Below are positions 22,565 through 32,246 of a stretch of 54,408 bases of DNA, in pieces. The stretch is from assembly GCA_022560615.1 (NCBI GenBank), contig JADFSR010000029.1, positions 1 to 54,408 on the forward strand, in the 5' to 3' direction. This DNA is from Gemmatimonadota bacterium. Lineage in GTDB: Bacteria; Gemmatimonadota; Gemmatimonadetes; Longimicrobiales; Gaopeijiaceae. The position numbers and the translations under genes are program-made. How positions within the stretch are numbered: position 1 is the stretch's first letter; each line of letters opens with the position of its first letter. The notes below the pieces were generated by a model. The model was not told the DNA's origin and ran no database searches. It saw nothing but the letters and a program-made list of their open reading frames with translations.

Positions 22565-23809
22565 TCACACCCCACCCGGACCGCTCCGGAGCCGATAGCG
22601 CACAATGTAGCTGACGTCCAATTCGTCAGTGATGACACCCCACATATCTTCGCCCACGATGGCGCGCACTGCCAGGTCCGCCGGGGTAACCGCTCGGCCA
22701 ACCGGCTCGAGCCCCGAGTCGAAGATCCACCACTCCCGGTCCCCGCTTCCGAGCGAGTTGCGCCGGAGCCAGATGTCGCCGTTGTTCGCGATCACCATCT
22801 GGTCGACCGGGGGAAGGAACTGGGGGGCGTACGTCGCTTCACGCACGCGCGCCTGGATCGCCCCCAGCGCCAGGCCCGGGTCTCGCCGGCTCATGAAGCT
22901 GTGCATGCCCGCGGCTCGTGCGTCCGCGGTACTGTCGACGACCGAGGGCGGAAGACGCTCGGTCTCGTATCGGGTGGCATGGTCGATCAACGTGTCACCC
23001 CCCAGCCCGATGAGTGTGAGCCGCAACGTGCCCGGACCCTGCCCTTCGTGAGCGCGCCTGTCTACGACGAGGTAGCCGTGCTCCGTCATGGCGCTCAGTG
23101 GCCCGTCCCCGAATGGCTGCGGACCGAACGAGCCTCCTGGGCGGTCCTCGTTGAGCAGCGCGAGAACGTCCGTAGTGCGGTGCGGGCGCATCCAAACGCG
23201 GGCCAACGTCACCCCCGACGCGTCCGTATGGACCACCGGTGTGCCCGTGAGCTCCCCGGTCGCCATCTCTTGGGACCACGCCGGAGACTGCCCCAGCATG
23301 GTACCATCGCGAAGCGGCCTCTCGGGCCGTGGCGGGGCTACGGGATGGTCTTCCGCGCTGCCCAGGTCCACGCGAGGCGTGACGGACCCCAGGAAAGCGC
23401 CGTCGAGGTCGAAGTAACTCACGCGGTACGCCCGCCCGTCCATCACCCAGAGCGAGTCACCGAAGAAGCCCACGGCGCGGGGCGAGATGAACTCCCCCGG
23501 GCCCTCACCCTCGCGGCCTACGCTACCTGCAGCGTCGCCGTCGCGCGTCCAACGACGAATCGGGACTTCGCCAAAGTGCCTCGAGTAGACCAGGCCGTCC
23601 GGACCGACGTCGAGTCCTTGCACGACGCCGAACGCATACACCGAGTCATCGACGGAGCCGATGGTCACGAGGGGGCCTTCAACAGTCCAGAGCGCGACAT
23701 CGAACGGATCGTCGGAGACGTCTTCAGTGTCCGTCCCAACGCAGCTGCCCAGTGACAGGGGAAGCCAAGTGAGTAGCGCCACCCGGACCCTCCTCCCGGG
23801 CCCCTTCAT
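22565..23809 (-). CDS. Six-bladed beta-propeller lipoprotein-like protein
   Basis: 414 aa. N-terminus MKGPGRRVRVALLTWLPLSLGSC reads as a lipoprotein signal with lipobox LGSC. The mature part has the 6-bladed/NHL propeller signature common in Bacteroidota and Gemmatimonadota: VVQGLDVGPDGLVYSRHFGE, IRRWTRDGDAAGSVGREGEGPGEFISP, SLWVMDGRAYRVSYFDLDGAFLG, and a late blade DQMVIANNGDIWLRR. The substrate is unknown. Its ATG overlaps the upstream serine-hydrolase stop (ATGA, 23806-23809), so the two are probably co-translated. Confidence 0.8.
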   Translation of the reverse strand: MKGPGRRVRVALLTWLPLSLGSCVGTDTEDVSDDPFDVALWTVEGPLVTIGSVDDSVYAFGVVQGLDVGPDGLVYSRHFGEVPIRRWTRDGDAAGSVGREGEGPGEFISPRAVGFFGDSLWVMDGRAYRVSYFDLDGAFLGSVTPRVDLGSAEDHPVAPPRPERPLRDGTMLGQSPAWSQEMATGELTGTPVVHTDASGVTLARVWMRPHRTTDVLALLNEDRPGGSFGPQPFGDGPLSAMTEHGYLVVDRRAHEGQGPGTLRLTLIGLGGDTLIDHATRYETERLPPSVVDSTADARAAGMHSFMSRRDPGLALGAIQARVREATYAPQFLPPVDQMVIANNGDIWLRRNSLGSGDREWWIFDSGLEPVGRAVTPADLAVRAIVGEDMWGVITDELDVSYIVRYRLRSGPGGV

Positions 23810-25245
23810 CGTCCGGGCCCCGCATCCTCTCGGGCGCCCACCGAGTCGAGTATGTCCCCCACCACCTTGTTCAGGTACGTACCGAACCCACCACCCGGGC
23901 TCGGACCCAGCCGCACGATGATCATGTCCCGGGACGGGATGATCATGGTCGTCTGGCCCATGAAGCCCGACGGCCAGTAGGCGTCCTGGGGAATGCGGTC
24001 GTAGCGACTCCCGGCGTTCAGCCAGAACATCCCCCCGTACCCGAGGTTCGCGCTGGCCGGAGCTGGCGTGCTCACGAAATCACTCCACCAGTCCGGTAAG
24101 ATCCGTTCTTCGCCCCACAAGCCGTCCTGGAGATGCAGCAGTCCGAACCGCGCCCAGTCGCGGGCGGACATGTAGTCGTAGCCGGTCATGATGAAATTGC
24201 CCCACGCGTCCGTTTCCAGGACCGCGGTCTTGATCCCGATCTTGTCGAACAGGTCCGTCCACGGGAACGCGTGGTAGTCCTGACCGCGCGCCTCCACGGT
24301 CTCGCGCACGATCTTGCCCAAGGTGAGCGGGTCGGAGTTCAGGTACTCCCAGCGCTCGCCCGGCTTGGCTTCGAGCGGGAAGCTCACCGCGTGATCGAAG
24401 ACGTTGATGCCGTCGAAGTAGATCCTGAAGTGATGGTTTTGAGTTGAGAGGGAGCCCGGTCGCCCGAGGCCATAGTTATTGAAGTCGAGCCCACTGCTCA
24501 TGTTCAGGAGATCCCTGATCGTGATCTTGGAGCGGGGGTCATCGGGGGCCTCGTTCCATTCGGCGATCGGCGCGGCTTGATCCACGCTCAGCTCGCCCTG
24601 TTGGACGAGCACCCCGACGAGCGCCGCGGTGATGCTCTTTCCCTGGGACCAGGACAGGTGCGGCATGTCCCTCGGGATGCCAGGGGCGTACCGCTCGCCG
24701 ATGATCCGGCCCTTGTAGACCGCCACGACCGCGCGGGTGTTCTGACCGTGTTCGTGGTTCGCGATCGCGTAATCGAGGGCCCGGTCGAGGGCTTCGGCAT
24801 CGACTTCCCTAGGCCGCGGTTGGTCCAGCAGACGCTCACCGGTAGGCCACAGATTCCAGTTCTTGAGGGGCCACTCCGCGCCGACCTCGGAGGCTTCGAA
24901 GTAAACGTCATCCGCGCCCCGGGGGAGCAAGGCACAGCCTTGGTCGAGGTTGTACTGCGCCACCCGAGAGGGGACGCCAGGCGCAGTCAACGTGACCCGC
25001 TTCCGCTCATCATCGACCTCGTAGGTGAAGTCGTCACCCCAGCCGAAGTGCTCGAAACGCCTCAGGTCGGCCTGAACGTGCAGCTCGGGGTCCCTACCCT
25101 GCACCCAGATGCCCGAGCACAGGAGCTTCGCGTTGATGCCTAGACTGAATTCCGCTGGCTCGGCGTCGTCGGACGGCCACTGGGCTCGCACCGGCGGGGC
25201 GCACAAGGCGGCGGCTAGGGACAGCAAGATGAGCACACGCGCCAT
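23806..25245 (-). CDS. Exported serine hydrolase of the class C beta-lactamase fold
   Basis: 479 aa with signal peptide MARVLILLSLAAALCAPPVRAQ. ATG 25245 has GGAG eight bases upstream. The active-site S200-x-x-K203 is in HLSWSQGKSIT, YLNSD supplies the Tyr-x-Asn motif, and a late GFMGQTT replaces the KTG triad strand. LLNMSSGLDFN and YDYMSARDWARFGLLHLQDG are typical of 6-aminohexanoate-dimer-hydrolase/EstB-like esterases rather than true beta-lactamases. An N-terminal insert (about 25-135) precedes the hydrolase fold. Substrate not deducible. Confidence 0.88.
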   Translation of the reverse strand: MARVLILLSLAAALCAPPVRAQWPSDDAEPAEFSLGINAKLLCSGIWVQGRDPELHVQADLRRFEHFGWGDDFTYEVDDERKRVTLTAPGVPSRVAQYNLDQGCALLPRGADDVYFEASEVGAEWPLKNWNLWPTGERLLDQPRPREVDAEALDRALDYAIANHEHGQNTRAVVAVYKGRIIGERYAPGIPRDMPHLSWSQGKSITAALVGVLVQQGELSVDQAAPIAEWNEAPDDPRSKITIRDLLNMSSGLDFNNYGLGRPGSLSTQNHHFRIYFDGINVFDHAVSFPLEAKPGERWEYLNSDPLTLGKIVRETVEARGQDYHAFPWTDLFDKIGIKTAVLETDAWGNFIMTGYDYMSARDWARFGLLHLQDGLWGEERILPDWWSDFVSTPAPASANLGYGGMFWLNAGSRYDRIPQDAYWPSGFMGQTTMIIPSRDMIIVRLGPSPGGGFGTYLNKVVGDILDSVGAREDAGPGR

Positions 25246-25277
25246 GGTCGCCGCTCCAAGAGTTCAGAGTGTCGCTA

Positions 25278-25766
25278 CTACCGCTGGTCCCACCCCCATA
25301 TGCCGTACACGACATCCTTCGAGGGCATGTGACCGCACTGCTTCAGCGTCAGCAAGATGCCACCTCTGTGATGGCCCTCGTGAGCCACGAAGTACGCGAG
25401 GGTGGTGAAAACACCTTTCTTGAAGCCGCGCCGCTTCGCTTTTCCCTCCCAGACGTCTCCGAGGAAGACAGAAATGGCTTCGGCCGACGCCGTCAACGCT
25501 TCCACCAGCTCCTGCTTGTTCGGTGAGTACTTCGACTCGAACTTCTCCAGCCCCTGGGCGAGATCCTTCGCCCTCCTCTCCAGGTGCCAGATCCGCGTGT
25601 TGTGCAAGTGAGCGAACTGCCGGGCCACATCTCTGCCGCCCCGGGTCGAAAGCGAGCTACGCAGCCCCTCCACGCTGATGCCCTCGATGAGGTAGAGGTT
25701 GATGCGGTGATTGGTCTGCCACGCCTCGATCAGCTCGTCGCGCATGCGTTCCTCGAACTCCGCCAC
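25278..25766 (-). CDS. DinB family protein
   Basis: 162 aa, four-helix bundle of the DinB/YfiT superfamily, many of which are metal-dependent thiol transferases. The metal triad is visible as H53 (FAHLHNTR) with H129 and H133 (AHEGHHRGG). GTG 25766 follows the VPS10-like gene's TAG by one base, so expression depends on that gene. No signal peptide: cytosolic, unlike its neighbours. Substrate unknown. Confidence 0.88.
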   Translation of the reverse strand: MAEFEERMRDELIEAWQTNHRINLYLIEGISVEGLRSSLSTRGGRDVARQFAHLHNTRIWHLERRAKDLAQGLEKFESKYSPNKQELVEALTASAEAISVFLGDVWEGKAKRRGFKKGVFTTLAYFVAHEGHHRGGILLTLKQCGHMPSKDVVYGIWGWDQR

Positions 25767-25767
25767 G

Positions 25768-28700
25768 CTAGCGCCTAGGCATCTGGATCGGTTGAGCCAC
25801 CTCGGGGCGCACGCTAGCCTGGTACACTTGCTCGAGCACCGCGGACGTCCGGGTGGTGGTCAGGCCGTTCACGCGATCGATCACCGAGGGCAGCTCCCGC
25901 CACGAACGATCGATCTGATACAACTGATCGGCGGTCGGTGGCCCACTCACCGACTGGATGGCATTCATCTGGCCGGCACCGCCGTCGGCGTCCCCCAGTT
26001 CGTCGCCCACGTCGTCGAGCTCGTCGAGTAGCGCCGTGACCTCTTCGGCGAGCGCCTCGGTCCCGTTCTCTCCTTCATCCAACAGATCCTGCACAGCCTC
26101 GAGCTGATCTTCAGCTTCGCTGAGCGCCCGCCTCGCAAGCTGTACGACCCCGGAGAGGCGGTACGACGACATCATCGCCTCGTGCCGCTCGGCCATGACG
26201 GCCCGGCTCAATCCGACGCGGGGATCCAGCCGCACCCTCACCTCGCCCTCGATGACCGCGTCCCCGGCGGAAAGCTGCACCAGGTACGTGCCCGGGAGCA
26301 CGCGCGGTCCCGGATCCATCGGCTCACCGTCCGTGCCGTCCTCGACCAGGCGTAGATCCCAGATGACTTCGTTGAGACCGGCCTCGCCCACGGCTTCTAG
26401 CTCGCGGATGGTGCGGCCCATCGCGTCGGTCACCGTGAGGGAGACATCGTCCATCTCGGAGCCGAGATAGTACCTGATGCGCGCGCCTATCGGCGGGTTG
26501 GGATCCTCGTGGATGCCGGGCGTCCAACCCTGCGGACGATACACGTTGTACGAAGTGGCACGCCGCACCGAGAACAGATGCGCCGTGGAAGCCACCACCT
26601 GCGGCGTCAGCTCTTCGAGCGGCGCGATGTCGTCCATGATCCAGATGCCCCGTCCGTGGGTCCCGATCACGAGATCGTTGTCGCGCGGGTGGATCTTGAT
26701 GTCATCGACGGGCACCGTCGGCAGACCGTTCTCGAGTCGTACCCACTGCTCTCCCCCGTCGAGGGACGTATACACGCCGATCTCGTTTCCGACAAAGAGC
26801 AGGTTCGAGTTTCGAGGATGCAGCGCCAGCGCGCTCACGGAACTCTCCGGAAGTCCGTACGTGATCAGCCGCCAGTCCTCGCCAAAGTTATTGCTCACGT
26901 ATACGTACGCCGAAAAGTCGTCGGAGCGGTGCCCGTCGAAAGCCACGTAGACCGTGCCGACGTCCGCGTGCGACGCGACGATGCGCGTTACATACGTGTT
27001 GGCTGGCAGTCCCTCGACTCGGTCGGTGATGTCGGTCCAGGTGGCGCCGCCATCAAGCGTCACGTGCAATCTCCCGTCGTCGCCGCCCGTGTACAGCACA
27101 TTCGCATCGATCGGGGACTCGCCGAGCGCGGTCAGGTTGCCGTACGAGGACTGACCGTCGTTGAGCGACATCTGAGGCTCGGAGCCGAGCACACCCATGA
27201 GCTCGAGCGTTTCTCGGTCGATCGCATACGTCAGGTCGCCGCTGATCGCCTGCCAGTTCTGGCCGAGATCGGTCGACTTGAAGAGGACATTCGAGCCGAA
27301 GTAGATCGTGTTGCCGTCGTGCGCCGACTGCAGGATCGGCGTATTCCAGTTCCATCGCAGATCGGGATCCTCGTCATCGTCTCCCGGTCGCCCGATGGGA
27401 CGGAGGCGGGAGCGCTCCATCGTCGTAAGATCGACCCGTGTCAGGTTGCCGCCCTGGGACTGCGCAAACATGACGTTGAGGTCCGACGGGTGCGGGACGG
27501 TGAAGAAGCCGTCTCCGCTCCCGACGTTGTACCAGTCCCGCGTGCGGATGCCCTTATTCGACCACGTGTCGGACGGCGCGCACCACGAGCCGTTGTCCTG
27601 GAGCCCACCGCAGACGTGGTACGGGTCACGCATGTCGACGCTGATCTCGTAGAACTGTGAGATCGAGAGATTGCGGAACTGGAACCAGTTGTCGGACCGG
27701 TCCCAGCTCACGGACACACCACCGTCGCCACCGAGCAACAGATGATCCGAGTCGCTCGGATCGATCCAGAGCGCGTGGTGGTCGCTGTGCACGCCCGCCG
27801 CGGCGTCGTTCGTGAAGGTTCGCCCGCCGTCTGACGATCGGTACAGGTTCGAACCGCTCAGGTAGATCCGCTCCGGGTCGTTGGGGTCGATGCGAATCTG
27901 CGAGTAGTACATCGGGCGGTTGTTCGTCGTGGATAGCTGCTGCCAGCTGTTGCCGCGGTCCGTCGAGCAGTACACGCCGCTGCGGGAACGCCGCCCACTA
28001 GGTCCCCCACCGCGGCCCTGTCCCGGGGTGCGCGCCTCGGCCTCCACCAAGGCGCACACGCGGTTGCCATCCCCCCGGTAGATATCGAGTCCGATGCGGC
28101 CCTTGTCGCCCTCAGGTAGTCCCTCGGTCAGCTCTGTCCACGTGGCTCCGCCGTCGGTCGTGCGGTAAATGCCGCTGCCGGGTCCTCCACCGTTGAAGCC
28201 CCACGCACGCCGCTGGCGCTGGTACATCGCGGCGAACAGCGTCTGCGGATCGTTCGGATCCATCGCGAGGTCGATCGCGCCCGTGTTCTCGTCGATGAAG
28301 AGCACGAGCTGCCACGTCTGGCCCCCATCGCTCGTCTTGTAGACGCCACGCTCGGGGTTCGCGCCCCAGAGGTGGCCTACGGCGGCGACGTACGCCACGT
28401 CGGGGTCTCGCGAGTGCACCTGAATGCGGGAGATGTGATGCGTGTTCTCGAGCCCCAGGTGGGTCCACGACCCGCCCGCGTCGGTGGAGCGGTATACGCC
28501 ATTGCCCCACGGCGAAGACTGCCGATTCTGCGGCTCCCCAGTTCCGACCCACACTACGTTCGCATTCGACGGAGCTAGGGTGACATCGCCGATCGATGAG
28601 GTCTGCTCGTGATCGAAGATCGGCTCGAACGTCGTTCCCGCGTTTTCGGTCTTCCAGACCCCGCCGGTGGCGGTCCCGACGTAAAAGATGCGCGGGTCGG

Positions 28701-28890
28701 ACTCCACCACGGCCAGATCCGATACGCGACCGCCCATGATGGTGGGACCGATGGGGCGCCACTCGAGCACACGGGTGGCATCCGCGATCTGATCGGGGGT
28801 CTGTGCAGCAGCGGGGAGTGCGACCGCCCCAACCGCGAGAACGAAGAAGGCAAACTTATGAACGCACGAAGGGGAACGCATCAGAATCAT
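25768..28890 (-). CDS. Secreted sortilin/VPS10-like BNR-repeat protein
   Basis: 1040 aa with a signal peptide ending near LPAAAQ. At least nine Asp-box turns (S/T-x-D-x-G-x-x-W: STDAGGSW, TSDGGQTW, TTDGGATW, STDRGNSW, SSDGGRTF, STDLGQNW, TLDGGATW, SLDGGEQW and a variant SNNFGEDW) form a large propeller covering residues 40-750. GTHGRGIWIMDDIAPLEELT then leads into a beta domain (YYLGSEMDDVSLTVTD) and a C-terminal helical, acidic region. Proteins of this type are often annotated as glycosyl hydrolases, but no catalytic residues can be assigned. ATG 28890 used; ATG 28881 is equally possible. Confidence 0.88.
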   Translation of the reverse strand: MILMRSPSCVHKFAFFVLAVGAVALPAAAQTPDQIADATRVLEWRPIGPTIMGGRVSDLAVVESDPRIFYVGTATGGVWKTENAGTTFEPIFDHEQTSSIGDVTLAPSNANVVWVGTGEPQNRQSSPWGNGVYRSTDAGGSWTHLGLENTHHISRIQVHSRDPDVAYVAAVGHLWGANPERGVYKTSDGGQTWQLVLFIDENTGAIDLAMDPNDPQTLFAAMYQRQRRAWGFNGGGPGSGIYRTTDGGATWTELTEGLPEGDKGRIGLDIYRGDGNRVCALVEAEARTPGQGRGGGPSGRRSRSGVYCSTDRGNSWQQLSTTNNRPMYYSQIRIDPNDPERIYLSGSNLYRSSDGGRTFTNDAAAGVHSDHHALWIDPSDSDHLLLGGDGGVSVSWDRSDNWFQFRNLSISQFYEISVDMRDPYHVCGGLQDNGSWCAPSDTWSNKGIRTRDWYNVGSGDGFFTVPHPSDLNVMFAQSQGGNLTRVDLTTMERSRLRPIGRPGDDDEDPDLRWNWNTPILQSAHDGNTIYFGSNVLFKSTDLGQNWQAISGDLTYAIDRETLELMGVLGSEPQMSLNDGQSSYGNLTALGESPIDANVLYTGGDDGRLHVTLDGGATWTDITDRVEGLPANTYVTRIVASHADVGTVYVAFDGHRSDDFSAYVYVSNNFGEDWRLITYGLPESSVSALALHPRNSNLLFVGNEIGVYTSLDGGEQWVRLENGLPTVPVDDIKIHPRDNDLVIGTHGRGIWIMDDIAPLEELTPQVVASTAHLFSVRRATSYNVYRPQGWTPGIHEDPNPPIGARIRYYLGSEMDDVSLTVTDAMGRTIRELEAVGEAGLNEVIWDLRLVEDGTDGEPMDPGPRVLPGTYLVQLSAGDAVIEGEVRVRLDPRVGLSRAVMAERHEAMMSSYRLSGVVQLARRALSEAEDQLEAVQDLLDEGENGTEALAEEVTALLDELDDVGDELGDADGGAGQMNAIQSVSGPPTADQLYQIDRSWRELPSVIDRVNGLTTTRTSAVLEQVYQASVRPEVAQPIQMPRR

Positions 28891-28930
28891 CTCTCGATCG
28901 AACCACCGCTGTGGGAGCAGCCGGACCTAT

Positions 28931-30778
28931 CTACTGACAGGACGCACAGCGGTGGCTGTTGTTGGCGCCCAGGCTCTCGAGCAACTCGATCGCCTCTGGG
29001 TACGGCTGGGTCCGTTGCTGTGGTCCGTTGGCCATGTCCACCGTGGTCTGGCCGCGCCGGCTGACCACCATGACGTCGGCCCCGTGGTCGACGAGGTATC
29101 GGATCATCTCGGTATCGCCGCGAGCGGCTGCATTGTGTAGCGGAGCGTATGCATTCGCATCCCGCATGTTGACGTCGGCGCCCAGTTCTTCGACGAGATA
29201 TTTCAACGTCGGAAGCCACGCGTCCGGGACATGCCGGTGTGAGTTGCCCGCATACCCTATGCCGTATCCGTGACCCGTCGCAGCGTGGATCGGGTAGACG
29301 CCCGGGCCCCCGGGCGGTACGGGGTCCAACCCCGACTCATCGGCACGGGCTCCACGCCCGCCACGCCGACCCCGAGGCACGTTCACCGTCGGAATACTCG
29401 TATCCGCGCCATACGCCACCAGCAGCTTCATGGCCTCGATATCCAGAGCGTGGGCGGCACGCCAGAACGGCGTCGCGCCCGTCATGTTGATGCCGAGGTG
29501 CGTGAAGGTGTACTCCATGAACCAGACGTGTTTCGTGAGCCGCTGGTTGGGATCCGCGCCCGCCTCGAGCAGCGCGCCCATGACGTCCAGGTACGTCGCC
29601 TGTTGTTGCCGATAGGCCTGCTGTTGCGGGTATCGAGCCTTCGGTGCCCACTGCGTGTTGAGTGTCGCGAAGAGGGGGCCGGTGCCGGCTTCACTCACCA
29701 CATTCGGGTCGGCACCGCGTTCGAGAAGCTGCAACGCGAGGTCGAAGTGCCCATTGATGACCGCGCCGGCGATCGCACTCGTATGGTCGCCCGAGTTCAC
29801 CCGGTTAATGTCCGCGCCACCTTCCAGCAGCGCGAAAGCAGCCTCGGCGTGGCCCTCTCGGACAGCATATAACAGCGCGGTCATTCCGCCTGTCGTGCCA
29901 ACGAGGTCGACGAAGGAAAGTGAAGTCACCTCCGTTGGCGGGGCCTGCTGCGGAGCCTCCTCCGCTTGCTCCCGACCGAGCTCTTGCCGGAGCGCATCGG
30001 CAGCCTGATCCAGACTTGCGGTTTGATCTCGTTCCGATTCCGGCGTCTGTATCGCGGCGCGCACGGCCGCCTCCACCTGACTGGGGCTCGGGCGCCACAC
30101 CTCGTTCCCCGGTCCTGCCTCCGCTCGGAACTCTTCGAGCGCTTGACTACGTCGCTGTCGCGCGGCTCGGTCCTCCACCAACCTCTGAGGAAGGTCCACG
30201 ACCAGCGAAGCGAGAGCGGGATCGGCTCCATGCGCCAGCAAGGCCCGAATCACGCCGGAACGTCCCTTGGCCGCAGCGAACATCAGTGGAGTCTGGCCCC
30301 GACTCGACTCGCGTGCGCTAACGCGTGCCCCGTGCTGGAGCAACGCCGTGACCGCCTCAACGCTGCCGGATCCCGCAGCGAAGTGCAGCGCGGTGGAGCC
30401 ACCGGCCGTCGTGGTTGCGTTGACATCCGCACCAGCTTCCAAGAGCACATGGACAAACGATGCGTTCCCTTGGCGACCCGCTAGATGCAGCGGCGTGTAG
30501 TCACCGAGGCGCGTCGCGGCGTCGACGTTCGCGCCCCCCTGGATCAGAATCTCGGCGATGTCGACGTGGCCGGCTTCCGCCGCCCAGTGCAACGCCGTCA
30601 TGCCGTCGCCTTCGGACGCGTTCACGTCCGCACCGGCGCGCAGCAACGAGCGCACTGCGTCCGCATCGCCGCGCCTTGCCGCCTCCGTGATTGGTTGATC
30701 GGCCAGCGCCCAGCCCGAGAGCGCCATCGCCATGCAAAGCACGCCGACTGATCGGGAGGGAATGCCAACAGATCTCAT
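28931..30778 (-). CDS. Secreted ankyrin-repeat protein ending in CxxC (cassette copy 2)
   Basis: 615 aa. ATG 30778 is preferred because AAGGAG stands six bases before it; ATG 30796 would add six residues. The signal peptide ends near GWALADQ. About ten ankyrin repeats (GDGMTALHWAAEAGHVDIAEIL, GDYTPLHLAGRQGN, GGSTALHFAAGSGS, GQTPLMFAAAKGR) are interrupted by a Glu/Gln/Ala-rich segment (about 210-290). A conserved block HRHVPDAWLPTLKYLVEELG follows. The C-terminus is ANNSHRCASCQ, a terminal CxxC shared with the paralogue at 35234. It starts 24 bp after the DUF1552 gene and is presumably in the same operon. Function unknown; protein-protein scaffold is the general expectation. Confidence 0.85.
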   Translation of the reverse strand: MRSVGIPSRSVGVLCMAMALSGWALADQPITEAARRGDADAVRSLLRAGADVNASEGDGMTALHWAAEAGHVDIAEILIQGGANVDAATRLGDYTPLHLAGRQGNASFVHVLLEAGADVNATTTAGGSTALHFAAGSGSVEAVTALLQHGARVSARESSRGQTPLMFAAAKGRSGVIRALLAHGADPALASLVVDLPQRLVEDRAARQRRSQALEEFRAEAGPGNEVWRPSPSQVEAAVRAAIQTPESERDQTASLDQAADALRQELGREQAEEAPQQAPPTEVTSLSFVDLVGTTGGMTALLYAVREGHAEAAFALLEGGADINRVNSGDHTSAIAGAVINGHFDLALQLLERGADPNVVSEAGTGPLFATLNTQWAPKARYPQQQAYRQQQATYLDVMGALLEAGADPNQRLTKHVWFMEYTFTHLGINMTGATPFWRAAHALDIEAMKLLVAYGADTSIPTVNVPRGRRGGRGARADESGLDPVPPGGPGVYPIHAATGHGYGIGYAGNSHRHVPDAWLPTLKYLVEELGADVNMRDANAYAPLHNAAARGDTEMIRYLVDHGADVMVVSRRGQTTVDMANGPQQRTQPYPEAIELLESLGANNSHRCASCQ

Positions 30779-30802
30779 CGTCCTCTCCTTCATCATTCCG
30801 CG

Positions 30803-32215
30803 TCAGCCCTGGCTCGAGAGCGAAGGCATCGAGAGAGCGAATTCGCCCGTGCTGTCGCCGAAATTGGTCATGTCGTCCAGACCCAGCCCATGCAGCATGC
30901 TGAGCATCGCGTTCGCCATCGGGGTCCCGTCCGGTGCCTTCAAATGGAGTCCACCCTCCAGGGCCCCGTTTGCGCCGCCGAGCGCGATCAGCGGTGCGCG
31001 ACGATGGTTGTGCAAGTTGGAGTCGGCCATCGGCGAGCCGTAAAGAATCATGGTCTTGTCGAGCAGCGAGGTGCCGCCTTCATCAACGTCCTGCAACTTC
31101 TCCAGCAGATATGGCAGCATGCTGACGTGGTATCGGTTGATCTTGGCGAACTCCAGAACCGACTCGTCCCGACCCCCGTGGTGCGACGCCGGGTGGAACG
31201 GGCGATCGGACCCACTCTCAGGAAAGACTCGCGCAGAGGAGTCGCGGCCCATCTTGAGAGAGAAGACGCGCGTTACGTCTGAGGAGAAGGCCAGCACCTG
31301 GACGTCGAACATCAAGTGCATGTGCTCTTCGAAGGAATCCGGGACACCGGCCGGCGCCTCGGGCAGCTCTCTGGGCTCCCCGCTCGAGTTGTGCGCCTCG
31401 ATGCCCTGGATGCGCCGCTCGATCTCACGGATGTTCTCCAGGTACCGGTCGAGGCGCTCGAGATCGTTCGGCCCGAGCTCGCGCTTGAGCGCGGCGACAC
31501 GGTCCCCGATCCAGTCCAGTATGCTCGAGTTGGTGCGACGACGCGTGAGGCGCTCTTCAGCAGTGCCACCCGCTCCGAAGAGCTGGTCGAAGGCGACGCG
31601 CGGATCCCGGATCACGGGAAGCGGTTCGGTCGGAGACGCCCAACTGATGGAGTCGGTATACACGCAGGTGTACCCATACGCGCAGCCCCCCGACTGATTG
31701 ATGTTCTCGATGCACAGCTGCATGGAGGGAATCGGCGTATCCTGGCCGAAGCGGTGCGCGTAGAGCTGATCGATCGACGTGCCGACGAAGACATCGGAGC
31801 CCTCCGTCTGCTTCGGATGCGCCTGGGTCAAGAAGACGGCACTCGAGCGGAAGTGGTCGCCGCCGATTTCGTGCGGCTTGTACGCCTCCGCCATGCGCAC
31901 GTCGGTATTGCTGATGATCGTGAGTTTGTCCTGGAACGGTTCCAGCGGGCTCAGCGCGGTGGGAGAGAGGTCGAAGTCCCGCCCTGTTGCGGCCGGCGCC
32001 CACAGGTTTTGGCTCGCACCCCATTCGTTGCAGCCCGCGGCTCCGTGCACCATCTCGATCGCGACGAGACGCGTGGGATCGGCGGCCTGGCGCGCTGCCC
32101 CAGACCACACACGGCCTGCGGGCACCATCGCGTCCATGAAGGGCAGCGCCACCGCCGCTCCCATACCACGAAGGAATGTGCGCCGGGGAAGATGCCTGCC
32201 GGTGATGAACTCCAT
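30803..32215 (-). CDS. Tat-exported DUF1552 protein (cassette copy 2)
   Basis: 470 aa. The N-terminus HLPRRTFLRGMGAAVALPFMDA is a twin-arginine signal, so the protein is folded before export and may carry a cofactor. The body matches DUF1552: VAIEMVHGAAGCNEWGASQNLW, IISNTDVRMAEAY, SIDQLYAHRFGQDTPIPSMQL, FHPASHHGGRDESVLEFAKINRYH, TMILYGSPMADSNLHNHRRAPLIALGG. Such proteins occur beside DUF1592-group proteins in Planctomycetota, Acidobacteriota and Gemmatimonadota; the biochemistry is not established. The alkaline-phosphatase-like closing block suggests a hydrolase or binding fold. It is 31 bp after the DUF1592-group gene. Confidence 0.9.
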   Translation of the reverse strand: MEFITGRHLPRRTFLRGMGAAVALPFMDAMVPAGRVWSGAARQAADPTRLVAIEMVHGAAGCNEWGASQNLWAPAATGRDFDLSPTALSPLEPFQDKLTIISNTDVRMAEAYKPHEIGGDHFRSSAVFLTQAHPKQTEGSDVFVGTSIDQLYAHRFGQDTPIPSMQLCIENINQSGGCAYGYTCVYTDSISWASPTEPLPVIRDPRVAFDQLFGAGGTAEERLTRRRTNSSILDWIGDRVAALKRELGPNDLERLDRYLENIREIERRIQGIEAHNSSGEPRELPEAPAGVPDSFEEHMHLMFDVQVLAFSSDVTRVFSLKMGRDSSARVFPESGSDRPFHPASHHGGRDESVLEFAKINRYHVSMLPYLLEKLQDVDEGGTSLLDKTMILYGSPMADSNLHNHRRAPLIALGGANGALEGGLHLKAPDGTPMANAMLSMLHGLGLDDMTNFGDSTGEFALSMPSLSSQG

Positions 32216-32246
32216 CTCTGATTCTCCCTCGGGGGGTCAGCCCCTG

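Noticed and set aside
23806-25245. True class C beta-lactamase (resistance gene)
   Set aside because: SxxK and YxN are present, but the KTG motif is missing and the surrounding blocks match esterase/6-aminohexanoate-dimer-hydrolase-like proteins.
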